Source: Agapanthus africanus (taxonomy: Eukaryota > Streptophyta > Magnoliopsida > Asparagales > Amaryllidaceae). Taken from it: DNA of 64,000 nucleotides. The stretch is from assembly GCA_030015575.1 (NCBI GenBank), contig CM057347.1, positions 507,659,176 through 507,723,175 of the forward strand, written 5' to 3'. The notes under the pieces were generated by a model that did not search any database, had not been told where the DNA came from, and was given only the letters and a program-made list of their open reading frames with translations. The position numbers and the translations under genes are program-made. Of the stretch, positions 10,907 to 21,996 are shown piece after piece; positions within the stretch are counted from its first letter, which is position 1, and each line of letters starts with the position of its first letter.

Positions 10907-12208
10907 TGTTCACAGCAGAATATTGTATTATTATATTCCTCATTCTTATTCTTTTTATAAATAAACAGGTGCTTTTGACGCATGTCTGCTACATGTTACA
11001 GGTTACAGGTTCTTGGATCTAAAACAGTGAAAACGATGAAAAGACGATGCAAAAGTGGAGTTTGACCAACAAATAGGAGGATCTTAGTCAAGCCTACATC
11101 GAAAGACAGTTCAAAATTAACAAGGCAACGCAAGATCCAAATTATCAAGGTAAACGGTTAAAAGATCGCTACAAGTGTTCACTGAAGATCTGGAATCAAT
11201 GTAGAAGCCCAAATGGAGAAAAAACTGAAGAAATGAAAAGCCCAAAGAAACCTGAACCAGCCCAGAAAAAATAATCATCTAAGCTCACCAAAGGGCCACG
11301 GAACCGCGGCCCAAGCCCACCATTGCCGCGGTTCCGCGGCCAGAAGAAGACAAAAGAATTTTTTTTTTACCAAAACGTCGATGCGGCGCTGGAAAGATTT
11401 CCTCGGGGTATATTTGTAATTGTAGACATGAAAATCAGATGTAACCTAGGGTTTCCTATTCTCTATAAATAGGAACTCTAATCAATGTATTTCTTTATGC
11501 TTCCCTTCATTAATAAATTCCAGCATTCGTTGGAGAGCATCACTTTTTTGTAAGTCTTTATTTTCTGCCCTAGGTTAATTTTCTATTCTTGCCCTAGTTA
11601 ATCTTTTATTCTATGCCCTAGATAAATGTATTTTAATTCCCTAATGAGTGAGTAGTCTCCTCGCTTGTTAGGGTTAGATCTGGGGAAGGTTCGAGAGACG
11701 AAAATCTCTAATCCCCTTTCTTACCCGTCATATATTTAATAGGACTCCATGCATACATGCACATACCGCTCCCTACGGCACCCTATCCATCGAGGTAGCG
11801 GTGATACCGTAGTATAAAGGCCCGGTTGTGATGGTTTTCCATGGAGGTTAGGGTAAGGATTTCTAAAGGAAGGACAAGAACCTAGAGGAAGAAACATCTT
11901 TCCAAATGGTTCTAATCCCTTTTATTAATAATTACCATAACACCTAATTAGATCTTCATATGGGTATAGAAAGCGGTGAGATTTATAGACTTTCCAAACT
12001 TAACCAAGACCTAACTCTAGCAAGATTTAGATATAGATTAATTTAGTTTTTTAGATTTAATTGATCCATTCACACCGTCTGGAATTAACTCGTAAGAGTG
12101 ATTAGGAAATTCACAAAATCCATGTGGACCGACCCGTACTCACCGACTAGCTACCAAACGACGCCGTTCTTGATTGCCGTTAATAGATAGTTTTTGACAT
12201 ACAAATCA
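10907..12208 (+). repeat. Element C right LTR
   Basis: 1,302 bp, matching the left LTR apart from about 20 substitutions and a 7-bp TTACAGG duplication near 11005. It ends in ATACAAATCA and is followed by the TTCCC duplication. Confidence 0.93.
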
Positions 12209-13868
12209 TTCCCCTAGGTAAGATGATCGATGGACCTTGCCGATTGAGCCTGGAAGGTGGGCAAGTACCTACCGGTGACATTACCAATGACTCGGTGGTT
12301 ATTATGTGGATACCGACGGGAGTCATGTACGTATAGATACGTCGAGAGGCGAGGGTCAGAGCTAGGCACTCGAGCTTTCGGGATAGCGTATGATACGTAC
12401 CTATCAGGGTGCCAGTCGTGGTGACAGCACCTGATAGACCTGCATTTCTGTGTCGATACTTGACACATTGGTTTCATGATATTTCTTTTTACTCCTTTGT
12501 ATATATAACAGGGGTTTAGGCCGCTGTTATATATGCCCTTACACCAATATTAGTGGAATGGGACGCTAATATATGTATATTGACATTAAATTATATACAT
12601 CATCATATTTATTCATGCGAATATACCTAGAATGTAAAGGACTCATTGACATTGGATTTAGGACATTTGAGAATTTATTTGATATTGATTACAGGATATA
12701 TGTGAGATCTACTTGATATTGTACATTCGGGGTATACGAGATATACTTGATATTGTACATACGGGATATGCGAGATCTACTTGATATTGTACATTAAGGA
12801 TATGCGAGACTTACTTGATATGATAGCCAAATTGGGGGCTGATTTGAGGAAATTGGGATTTGGATTGTCTTGATGGATTTTGATCCTACCACGATTTCAG
12901 GATTCCGTGGAAATGACATGTTTCATTCTATACTCTACATTTACTGTTTATCCACTGCTTCATGCATTAGTGTACCTGTTAAAGTACCTTCCATGACTGT
13001 TGCGTTTACATACCTTTATTCATATCATTTCTTCATGTATTAGTAGTACCGATATAGTACCTTACATGATTGTACATACAGATTGTCATATTATTATTAC
13101 TTCATGTATAAATTGTACCTGCTAGTGTACTTTTTCATGATTATTGCATTACATATGACCATTCATTGCTTAGATGCTTATGTTAGATTCACGCTGTACG
13201 TGCATACTCGCGATTACCTGCATATGTTATTTACTATTCACGAGTTGGCAACTCATCCCCGTTGTGCCACAGTGTTTGCAGGTGTTCCTCAGGATAGTCA
13301 GAGGCAGGCTATTATCACACATCTTATCATCTTTTGCTACGGATACCGCATCAGCTCACAGTGTGCGGTTTGCTTAGGTGGGTTTTGTGGTTATTCGTTG
13401 TATTGTATATTCGTTGTATCCCTGTACTCTCCATCTACTATTTTCATATTGACTTAGAGACTTGGTGAGGACGATGTTGTATATTATGTTGTGACTTGTT
13501 GTCTTTTATACAGTTTCCTTTCTATCGTCTTCTATTTCTTCACTACGGCGTCGTATATTTGTTGTGGTGGTTGTTTTCCGTCTTTGGGCGTGGATTTGCT
13601 CCCGTTGGGGATGCTTTACTTTATATTTATGTTGTACCCACTTTTGGGGTTGGTTTTTATAAAGGAGGTGCTGCCGAAATTTTCAAGAAAGAAAATTGGA
13701 CTTAAAGAATTTATACTTGTTTTTTTAAGGTTTAAACAATGTTTCTTATCTTTTCTTGTCTTTTAATGGTTTAGATTTCTGGGTTTTGGCTTTCTTTTAC
13801 TGCGTTACGCCTGTAGACGTTGCGTAGTATTAGGGCCGTCACGTACCAATTTCGGGTCGTGACAAAGT

Positions 13869-13886
13869 TGGTATCAGAGCCAGGTT
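13869..13886 (+). other. Element B primer binding site (initiator tRNA-Met)
   Basis: TGGTATCAGAGCCAGGTT begins five bases after the LTR end at 13864. It is complementary to the 3' end of plant initiator tRNA-Met. Confidence 0.92.
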
Positions 13887-14099
13887 TTTACCTTACGGAG
13901 TGTAGAATGACCTTGGTATGATGGAGTAGGTAGCTTAAGCAGAGTAACGTAGTGTGTGTATGTCTGCAGCATACTCATGATGTGATACTCCGTCTAAAGT
14001 GACCTAAGTACAATTGTTTGAAATTCTTTCCTTGATGATTCATATCCCTGTGATTCGATTTCCGTGTTCATATCGAATCCTATCTCTATTTATAGCCTT

Positions 14100-14540
14100 T
14101 GCCGCCGACGACTATGGGGACTCAGAGAGGTGCAGCGAGGGCCGAAGTCAGAGTTGACTCAGGTGGGTCAAGGACTGACCAGGATGGCACGCTTGTTGCA
14201 CAGGAGTAGACGGATCCGCCTTCGACAGATAGTATCGCTAGGCTTGTGGCTGAGATGCAGGACATGCGCCAGACGATGAGTTCATTGGTTGAGGCCATTC
14301 GAGCGCGGCGACAGGAGGTTTTCAACCCTGCTACCCAGTTGTTCCTTGCGATCAGCACACAGTATTCCGTCACCTATATAATACCAGTGGATGCAGCCCC
14401 AGTTTACAAGACACGTATTCCAGAGACTCTGAGAGTTCCGGAACAGTGGAGGACTCGTACCGGTGTACCAACCTAGAGACAGAGGACTAGTCGTCGAGAT
14501 AGGTTTCGTGACTGTTACGGGAGTAGCAGAGGTTTGGGAC
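14100..14540 (+). pseudogene. Element B gag remnant
   Basis: Short open stretches resemble the N-terminus of a chromovirus gag. MAEMQDMRQTMSSLVEAIRA at about 14246 looks like its coiled N-terminal region. The frame breaks repeatedly and no capsid core or CCHC knuckle survives, so the gene is a remnant. Confidence 0.6.
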
Positions 14541-14879
14541 GAGGGGATTCGTGTTAGCTAGATCAGCCGTTTGTTGTGTTAACTTCTGTCAGCGATTCTA
14601 TTGTTGCGCGACACGTATTTCAGTCGCATGCCAATCGGTTAGGAGATTCATCTGTCACTTGATCCTTCTAGAGATGTTGGATTTGACATTCTCCTAGGCA
14701 CGGACTGGTTAGTTATGTGCTAGGCGTCTGTGGACTACCGCGAGGAAACAGTCAGGTTTGTTTTCCTGGCAAGTCAGTTCTTGTTGTGCAGGGGGACAGT
14801 GGTGCCGCCTCTCACAGCTTGAATTCAGCCTTTTTCGCTAGTCGGATTTTGAGGAGAGGATGTCGAGGATTCTTGGCGT

Positions 14880-15840
14880 TCATTCGTGATACCGGAGCCA
14901 CAGTGGGTTTGTTGGACCGGGTTCTTATCGTGCGAGAGTTTTTCGACGTTGTTCCGGATGAGCCGGCGGAGCTTAGGGAGCTTAAGGATCAGCTGCAGAG
15001 TTGTTTGTTGGGGGGCTTGTGCGTCTGAGTGTTTCACATTAGGGAGCTCCTATTTCTGTTCGTCAAGGAGGAAGACGGCAGTTTAGGTTGTGTATTGATG
15101 GATCGCCAATTGAACTGGCTTACGGTGCGGATAGGTATCCTTTACCTCGCATTGACGATTTCTTCGATCAGCTCCAGAGTGCGAGACATTTTCTAAGTTT
15201 GTTCGGGATCAGGTCATCATTGTTGCGGGTTCGGAGTAATGACATTCCGAAGACTGCCTTGTGCGTGCTGCGGGCTTTGTGTGTTTTGGTGGTGTCGTCG
15301 GACTCACCAATGCCCTAGCAGCATTCGTAGATATGATGAACCAGATTTCTTCAGGCCGTTCCTCGACCGGTTATTGTTGTGTCACTGTGGACATTCTAGT
15401 CTTTTCTAATGTGTCATGAGGAACAGGAGCAGCACTTGAGGATTTGTTTTGCAGACATTGGGAGAGCCCCAGCGGTTTGCTAGGTTCTCGGAGTGTTCCT
15501 TCAGGTTTGATTGTGTTGACTCCTAGGTCTTTTAGTTATGGGAGACGGTTTTCGTATGGTTCCGAGGAAGATCGAGGCCATACAGCTTTGGCCCAGACTT
15601 GTGTACGGGACGGAAGTCCGCAGATTTTTGGGCTTAGCCGGTTTTTACCGCCGTTTCGTGCAGGATTGTCTGTGTATCGCTGCACAGTTGACTGGACTGA
15701 CCGGAAAGGAGGTTCTTTTTCCTTGGACTGAGGCATTTGTGCAGAGTTTTCGGCAGTTGAAGACTCGGTTAACAACTGCATCAGTCTTTCTTTGCTTTCT
15801 GGTTCGGGCGACTTTGTTGTTTAACTGTGATGTTTCGTGA
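14880..15840 (+). pseudogene. Element B reverse transcriptase / RNase H remnant
   Basis: Fragments of a Ty3/gypsy RT lie in several frames. REFFDVVPDEP at about 14935 precedes the RT. DRYPLPRIDDFFDQLQSARH at about 15130 is the conserved RT entry region. [18 protein letters not shown] at about 15617 and [14 protein letters not shown] near 15750 are the thumb and RNase H junction. The catalytic YxDD block between them is missing, and the frame is broken by stops and indels, so no activity is possible. Confidence 0.85.
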
Positions 15841-16189
15841 GTGGGGCTCGAGTGTGTACAGAGGTGACATTGTAGAGTTATCGCTTTTGCTTCCCTACAC
15901 TTGGAGGAAGTACTAGCATGATATCCCACTCATGATCTGGAGATGGCCGTGGTGGTTTTGCGTTGGAGATTTAGAGACACTACTTGTTCGAGAGTTGTGT
16001 CAGATTTTCACGGACCACCGGTGCTTAATATACATCTTCCTGCAGCGGGTGTAGATTGTTGAGATAGTCTTCTGCAGATTTACAGTTCTTGTGCGATCGT
16101 TGAGTACAGCTTGTGTTCGGCTCTACTGGGGGGGCAGCTTGCTCATGTCTGCGCCTGATTACTTTTCCCTAATCGTTTTCGCGAGGCAC

Positions 16190-17540
16190 TGCCCGCCGAT
16201 GCTCGTTCGTCAGAGATTATCGAGCATACTCGGCAGGGTAAAGATTCGGAGTCCTTGATTTGTGACTAGGGTGTGCTACGTTTAAGGACGCGTTTGTGTG
16301 TACCTGGTGTTGATGGGTAGAGACGCGATATCCTAGAGCAGGCGCATCTGTCCAATCTCTGTGTACATCCAAGTTCCACCAATAATTGACGTAACTGGTA
16401 AGATAGTTACGGGTGGGCAGGGGTGTAAAGAGCAGTTTCGGGTTTCGTTTCAAGGTGTCTGTGTTGTTGTGAGCTAAGATTGAGCATCTGAGACCGGCTG
16501 GAGAGTTGCAATCTTTAACTGTTCCGAAGTGGGAATGGGAGCAGATCTCCATGAAATTCGTTATGGTGTCTACCCAGGTTTAGTCAGGGTGTGACTCCAT
16601 TCGGATGCTTGTTGTCCGTTTTTTTCTCAGTCTGCTCAGTTGTTCTTTGTTAAGTTTGTGCATTGCATAGAGTTCCTTCATGGGTCGTATCCAAATAAGG
16701 CACCCTGTTCGCTTACCATCTGGGGCAGGAACTTCAGGAAGCCTTGGGTATTGGTTGAGCTTTAGCTCCGTTTTTCCATCCGCAGGATGATGGTTTTGTG
16801 AGAGCGAGCTATACCGACTCTGGAGGATATGCTTGTGCGTACGTATTAATTGTTCTCAGCAGTTGGGATCGTCACTTGCCATTGTTCAGATTCTCCTTCG
16901 ATAGCTGTTATCAGGAGGCACTCCAATTGGCAACCTTTTGGTTTTGTTTGTTAGGTGGTGTCGTTATCCAGTCTGTTTTTCTGACTCTGCGTAGTGGGAT
17001 TTTTGGACCTCAGCTAGTCTAGAGACTTCGGAAATGGTCCAGTTGGTTCAGGTCAGGATGAGAGTAGCCCAGTGCAGACAGAGGTCTTATGCCGACCGTA
17101 GTGGTCGCAGACTTAAGTTCGCAGTGGGAGATCATGTATTCCTACGGGATTTTCCGATGAATGACGTGTTGAGTTTTGGGAAGTATCCAAGGATTGTAGG
17201 TCCTTTTGAGATCCTTAAAGCGAGTTGGTTCCATTGCCTATAACTTGGCACTTCCGCCCAGATTATTGACTATTCATCCCGTTTTCTTTGTGTTGATACT
17301 TTGCAATTACCTTCATGATCTTTCTCACATGATTCGGCACAAGACCATTTGGCTTGGACACGATCGTTTCGTTCACCGGCAGCCAATTATGTTAATGGCT
17401 AGGCAGGTGGAGGAACTTCGGTCAAGGGTCTTGCCATTTGTGAAGAGTTTTCTTGGACGTAGCCGTATAGTGAGGTGATCACTTGGGAAGCTGCGAGTGA
17501 GATTTGGGAGTTTTGTACTCATCTTCTTGAAGGTACGCGT
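16190..17540 (+). pseudogene. Element B integrase and chromodomain-like end, remnant
   Basis: Degenerate integrase fragments include VPKWEWEQISMKFV at about 16522. The integrase C-terminal domain is seen as FAVGDHVFLRDFP at about 17128 and YPRIVGPFEIL near 17185, followed by LALPPRLLTIHPVFFV and RQVEELRSRVLP near 17400. The last part, TWEAASEIWEF near 17482, resembles the start of a chromovirus chromodomain. Many stops and shifts are present. The order agrees with a Tekay/Del-type chromovirus. Confidence 0.8.
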
Positions 17541-17572
17541 AGATGAATTTTAATTCGGGAACCGAATTTTTT

Positions 17573-17587
17573 TAAGGGGGGAAAGAT
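17573..17587 (+). promoter_or_regulatory. Element B polypurine tract
   Basis: AAGGGGGGAAAGAT directly precedes the right LTR start TGTAACG at 17588. Confidence 0.85.
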
Positions 17588-20500
17588 TGTAACGTTTCAG
17601 AAATCGTTTTGCGAATTTTTCCGTTTTAGGGCAAAATAGTCGGTATTTTCCATTTTAACCCGATTTCGATCAAACTTCCATAAAAACTTACCGACACCTT
17701 TTTTTAGCTAAAATAAAGCTTGTGTACGAACTTTAGGGGTATTTGGGAGATTTTGGTTCAGATAGAATTTTACCCAAATAAAATATTATTTTAAGCGGTA
17801 TTTGATGCACGTAAATCGGGAAATTTCTTCTCTTGAGAATAAATTTATTTTTTTGTCACTAGAATATTTTGGAAACTTCTTTTTAAATATCTAGATATTT
17901 TTTGGAGTGCAAAAGGTTTTATTTTAAAAAGAAAAGAAAATGTGTAAAGGTGGTAAGGTGCATTTATTAGCATTTATTACTCTTTTTCCTAACAATTTCT
18001 TCACAAAAAAATTCACAAAAATACCCCCTCACTTTCCTTGGCCGGCCCTTCCCTTCCCCTTGCTACCCTCCATCATTTACACCCATTTTCAACTCATTTT
18101 GCATCAAATAAATCATGAAAAATCCAAATTAATTCATAGAAACTCAAATATATTCATTTTCCTTCATTCTTGAATTCAAAGCTAGCTTGGATTTTCATTC
18201 AAAACATCATTTTGGAGGAAAAGATAATGAGTTTGGTTTCTTGTTTTGATCTTTTGTGGAGGTATAAAACCCTAACCCTAATCCTTTTTGTTGTTTCTAA
18301 ATTTCTATTTAGCATATTAATTGTTTATTTAAGCTTTTAATTTCATATTTGAAATTAAAGACTTGATTTTTATGATAATCTAGTTAGGGTAAAACTTGAT
18401 TTATGTGTTTAATGTTTTATTGAAGTGTTAATTTGTGATTAGGAAAAGATTAACCTAGTAGAAAATGTTAATTTTTTCTATTGAACACTTTGTTTAATTA
18501 TGCAATTTTGCTTACTAGGTTTTTGCTAAAATTTAATTAGCAAGTGTTAAAAATTTAGAAATGGTTTAGATAGCTTAGTTAAGCTATTATAAGGTGTTTG
18601 TAATCGCTAGATATGCGTTAGCTTGAAACTAGTGCGAAATATTGCGATAAGCTGCTTACTAGGTTTCGGGGTTTTTCCGATGTGGGTTCGATTGATCGTT
18701 GCGAGATTATATCTATTTTATTGCTCGTAATTGTTTATGTTGCGTTGCGCGATCGAGACGATCGGGATCTAGACTTGGTGTTTTGTAGTTTAGCGACCCC
18801 AGTTAGGGTTTTTGGCCGATGTCGTGCGCGATAGATGCGCTAAGTGCGCAGTACAATTTTCATGGCGTTATTCTTGCGTTTCGATGTCTTTTCGTCGATG
18901 TAGGATATTTGCTTATGTGATGTGTTTGTGAAATTTTAGGTTCACAAGCGGGGACTTCGGACGCTACGACAAGGGAAAACAGGTGGTAGGCTTCACATAG
19001 CCAGGAGCGTTGGTGAGTAGATTTAACATCTACAGGGGAATCGCCCGTATGGCGTTATGCGTCTGGGCTAGAGATGTTATTTCTATCGCATATTCTATGT
19101 TATATTTAGAATTGCGCATTTACCCTATTATTTAGATATTGTTGTGCTTGGACTAGTGTCCTTAGGACACTGCACATATTATTGACGATTCATGTTGCAC
19201 GAGCACTGATTGTATGCTACACACACCGTCAATAATTGCCATGTCATGCACAACCTACTTATAGATATGATATTGCTTGGTTAGGGACATTGAGACTTTG
19301 ATTCATATTTCTTTACGCATTGACTTATAGCATACATGTATACCTACGTGCTTACATATATGCTCTGACATACTTACATGCTAGTTACCTGTATACCTAT
19401 AGAGTATTGTACCATTAGTGATATGTACATGCACACTTTATGACATAGCTACAGGTATACGTTGCATACCTATTTCACTTATACCCAGGGGGTATACTAC
19501 ATCATTAGTTATAGGTAGATACATATATTTTGCTATACCTTTATGTTTTCACATACATCTGGTTATAGCTACATGTTTACCTTTACCTGATGTTATTTTA
19601 GAATTGGAGAAAATTAGAAACCGCATGTTTATATTAACTTGTTGGAGTTAATTAGCGGCTTTTCCTTTATATTCTCACATTTCCGTTTATGTTGCGTATA
19701 TTATATTCATGGATTTTCACATTGAGATATGAATTTTTCATGATATTTTTTCGATTTGGGGACCGTTGGAGTTCATGAAATTATACATTATTTGAAAAAT
19801 CCGGTTTCCCTTGGTATGTTATTTCAGCATCCACCATGAGATTTATCGGTTCTGATTATATACTCCATACGAGGAGTGGGTGCCGTATGAGGGTACATGG
19901 AGGGGCCCGGTACGGTTCCCCTCGGCAAGATGATCGATGGACCTTACCGATTGAGCCTGGAAGGTGGGCAAGTACCTACCGGTGACATTACCAATGACTC
20001 GGCGGTTATCATGTGGATACCGACGGGAGTCATGTACGTATAAATACGTCGAGAGGCGAGGGTCAGAGCTAGGCACTCGAGCTTTCGGGATAGCGTATGA
20101 TACGTACCTATCAGGGTGCCAGTCGTGGTGACAACACCTGATAGACCTGCATTTCTGTGTCGATGCTTGACATATTAGTTTTATGATATTTCTTTTTACT
20201 CCTTTGTATATATAACAGGGGTTTAGGCCGCTGTTATATATGCCCTTACACCAATATTAGTGGAATGGGACGCTAATATATATATATTGATATTAAATTA
20301 TATACATCATCATATTTATTCATGCGAATATACCTAGAATGTAAAGGACTCATTGACATTGGATTTAGGACATTTAAGAATTTATTTGATATTGATTACA
20401 GGATATATGTGAGATCTACTTGATATTGTACATTCGGGGTATACGAGATATACTTGATATTGTACATACGAGATATGTGAGATCTACTTGATGTTGTACA

Positions 20501-21571
20501 TTAAGGATATGCGAGACTTACTTGATATGATAGCCAAATTGGGGGCTGATTTGAGGAAATTGGGATTTGGATTGTCTTGATGGATTTTGATCCTACCACG
20601 ATGTCAGGATTCCGTGGAAATGACATGTTTCATTCCATACTCTACATTTACTGTTTATCCACTGCTTCATGCATTAGTGTACCTGTTAGAGTACCTTCCA
20701 TGACTGTTGCGTTTACATACCTTTATTCATATCATTTCTTCATGTATTAGTAGTACCGATATAGTACCTTACATGATTGTACATACAGATTGTCATATTA
20801 TTATTGCTTCATGTATAAATTGTACATGTTAGTGTACTTTTTCATGATTATTGCATTACATATGACCATTCATTGCTTAGATGCTTATGTTAGATTCGCG
20901 CTGTACGTGCATACTCGCGATTACCTGCATATGTTATTTACTATTCACGAGTTGGCAACTCACCCCCGTTGTGCCACAGTGTTTGCAGGTGTTCCTCGGG
21001 ATAGTCAGAGGCAGGCTATTATCACACATCTTATCATCTTTTGCTACGGATACCGCATCAGCTCACAGTGTGCGGTTTGCTTAGGTGGGTTTTGTGGTTA
21101 TTCGTTGTATTGTATATTCGTTGTATCCCTGTACTCTCCATCTACTATTTTCATATTGACTTAGAGACTTGGTGAGGACGATATTGTATATTATGTTGTG
21201 ACTTGTTGTCTTTTATACAGTTTCCTTTCTATCGTCTTCTATTTCTTCACTACGGCGTCGTATATTTGTTGTGGTGGTTGTTTTCCGTCTTTGGGCGTGG
21301 ATTTGCTCCCGTTGGGGATGCTTTACTTTATATTTATGTTGTACCCACTTTTGGGGTTGGTTTTTATAAAGGAGGTGCTGCCGAAATTTTCAAGAAAGAA
21401 AATTGGACTTAAAGAATTTATACTTGTTTTTTTAAGGTTTAAACAATGTTTCTTATCTTTTCTTGTCTTTTAATGGTTTAGATTTCTGGGTTTTGGCTTT
21501 CTTTTACTGCGTTACGCCTGTAGACGTTGCGTAGTATTAGGGCCGTCACGTACCAATTTCGGGTCGTGACA
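17588..21571 (+). repeat. Element B right LTR
   Basis: 3,984 bp, uninterrupted. It has the GTAGAT/ATCTAC hairpin at 19017-19033, a TATATATAACAGG TATA-like site near 20208, and the GAGTTGGCAACTC hairpin at 20949-20961. It ends GGTCGTGACA and is followed by the GGAGA target duplication. Confidence 0.94.
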
Positions 21572-21576
21572 GGAGA

Positions 21577-21784
21577 ACTGCTTGGGATGTAAAGCCCTGA
21601 ATTGCTTTACCCCCGGTGCGTCGGTCTCAGGACAGTTCAGGAATTGTTGCTGTCCCTCAAGAAGGCTGCGGATCGCCTCAAGTAGTACGGTTTGCTCGAT
21701 GGGTGGCGCAGGAACAGCTGATGTGAGAGGTAGTGCTGGAGGTGTGTTGTTGACGTTGGTGCTGGTGTTGTTCGGGGAATCCAT
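21577..21784 (-). pseudogene. Element A gag, N-terminal part
   Basis: Begins at ATG 21784 on the minus strand with MDSPNNTST and a Pro/Ala-rich start. It then has a helix-forming LLEAIRSLLEGQQQF and reaches PKQFS, the usual entry to the capsid core, where element B is inserted. The remainder of the gene is at 2238-3019. Start codon, spacing to the LTR and lack of stops in this exon-sized part support the call. Confidence 0.85.
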
Positions 21785-21996
21785 AACCTTGAAGAAAAAT
21801 TTAGGTTAGAACAGATTCAAGTACATGAAATGATAAGATTCAAGGAATATGAAATTGTAAGATTCAAGGGACATGAATTGTAAAGAATGTTTTAGTTGCT
21901 GGTTCTTATGTTGTATTGCTTAGGTTGTTCACGCAGAACAGAACTGCATGATAGGGTTTCATACAGCTCTGACCTGTATGGGCCACCAACAAAACC

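Larger units (their letters stand above)
5355..12208 (+). mobile_element. Element C: non-autonomous LTR element with one ORF
   Basis: This is a complete LTR element. Its LTRs are 5355-6649 and 10907-12208 (TGTTCACAG...AAATCA), closely similar, with about 20 differences seen by eye. The primer site is complementary to tRNA-Asp, a T/G-rich purine tract abuts the right LTR, and the TTCCC target duplication is perfect. The 4.26-kb interior has no gag, protease, RT or integrase motif. It carries one 684-codon ORF. A tRNA-Asp primer site is usual in Athila and related plant Ty3/gypsy elements, so C is probably a non-autonomous relative mobilised in trans. That relationship is inference. Confidence 0.93.
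3020..13864 (+). repeat. Element B left LTR, split by element C
   Basis: The LTR runs 3020-5354 and resumes at about 12214, with element C and one copy of its TTCCC duplication between. It matches the right LTR (17588-21571) along its whole length with only scattered substitutions and small indels. Features include the hairpin GTAGAT-loop-ATCTAC at 4449-4465, a TATA-like TATATATAAC near 12500, and the hairpin GAGTTGGCAACTC at 13242-13254. Small ORFs inside it, such as those at 3371 and 13083, recur in the other LTR and have no coding character. Confidence 0.93.
3020..21571 (+). mobile_element. Element B: chromovirus-like LTR element, long LTRs
   Basis: This is a full-length Ty3/gypsy element inserted in element A's gag. 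The target duplication GGAGA lies at 3015-3019 and 21572-21576. The LTRs start TGTAACGTTTC and end GGTCGTGACA. Each is about 3,985 bp once the nested element C is removed from the left one. The internal region is only about 3.7 kb. It starts with a primer site for initiator tRNA-Met and ends with a purine tract just before 17588. LTRs this long, an iMet primer site and a chromodomain-like pol end are typical of the Tekay/Del chromoviruses. That lineage is inferred from motifs, not from a tree. All coding sequence is broken. Confidence 0.92.

Noticed and set aside
13083..13766. Overlapping ORFs with hydrophobic products
   Set aside because: They are LTR sequence of element B, repeated at 20790-21473. 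The aromatic-rich translation reflects T-rich DNA.
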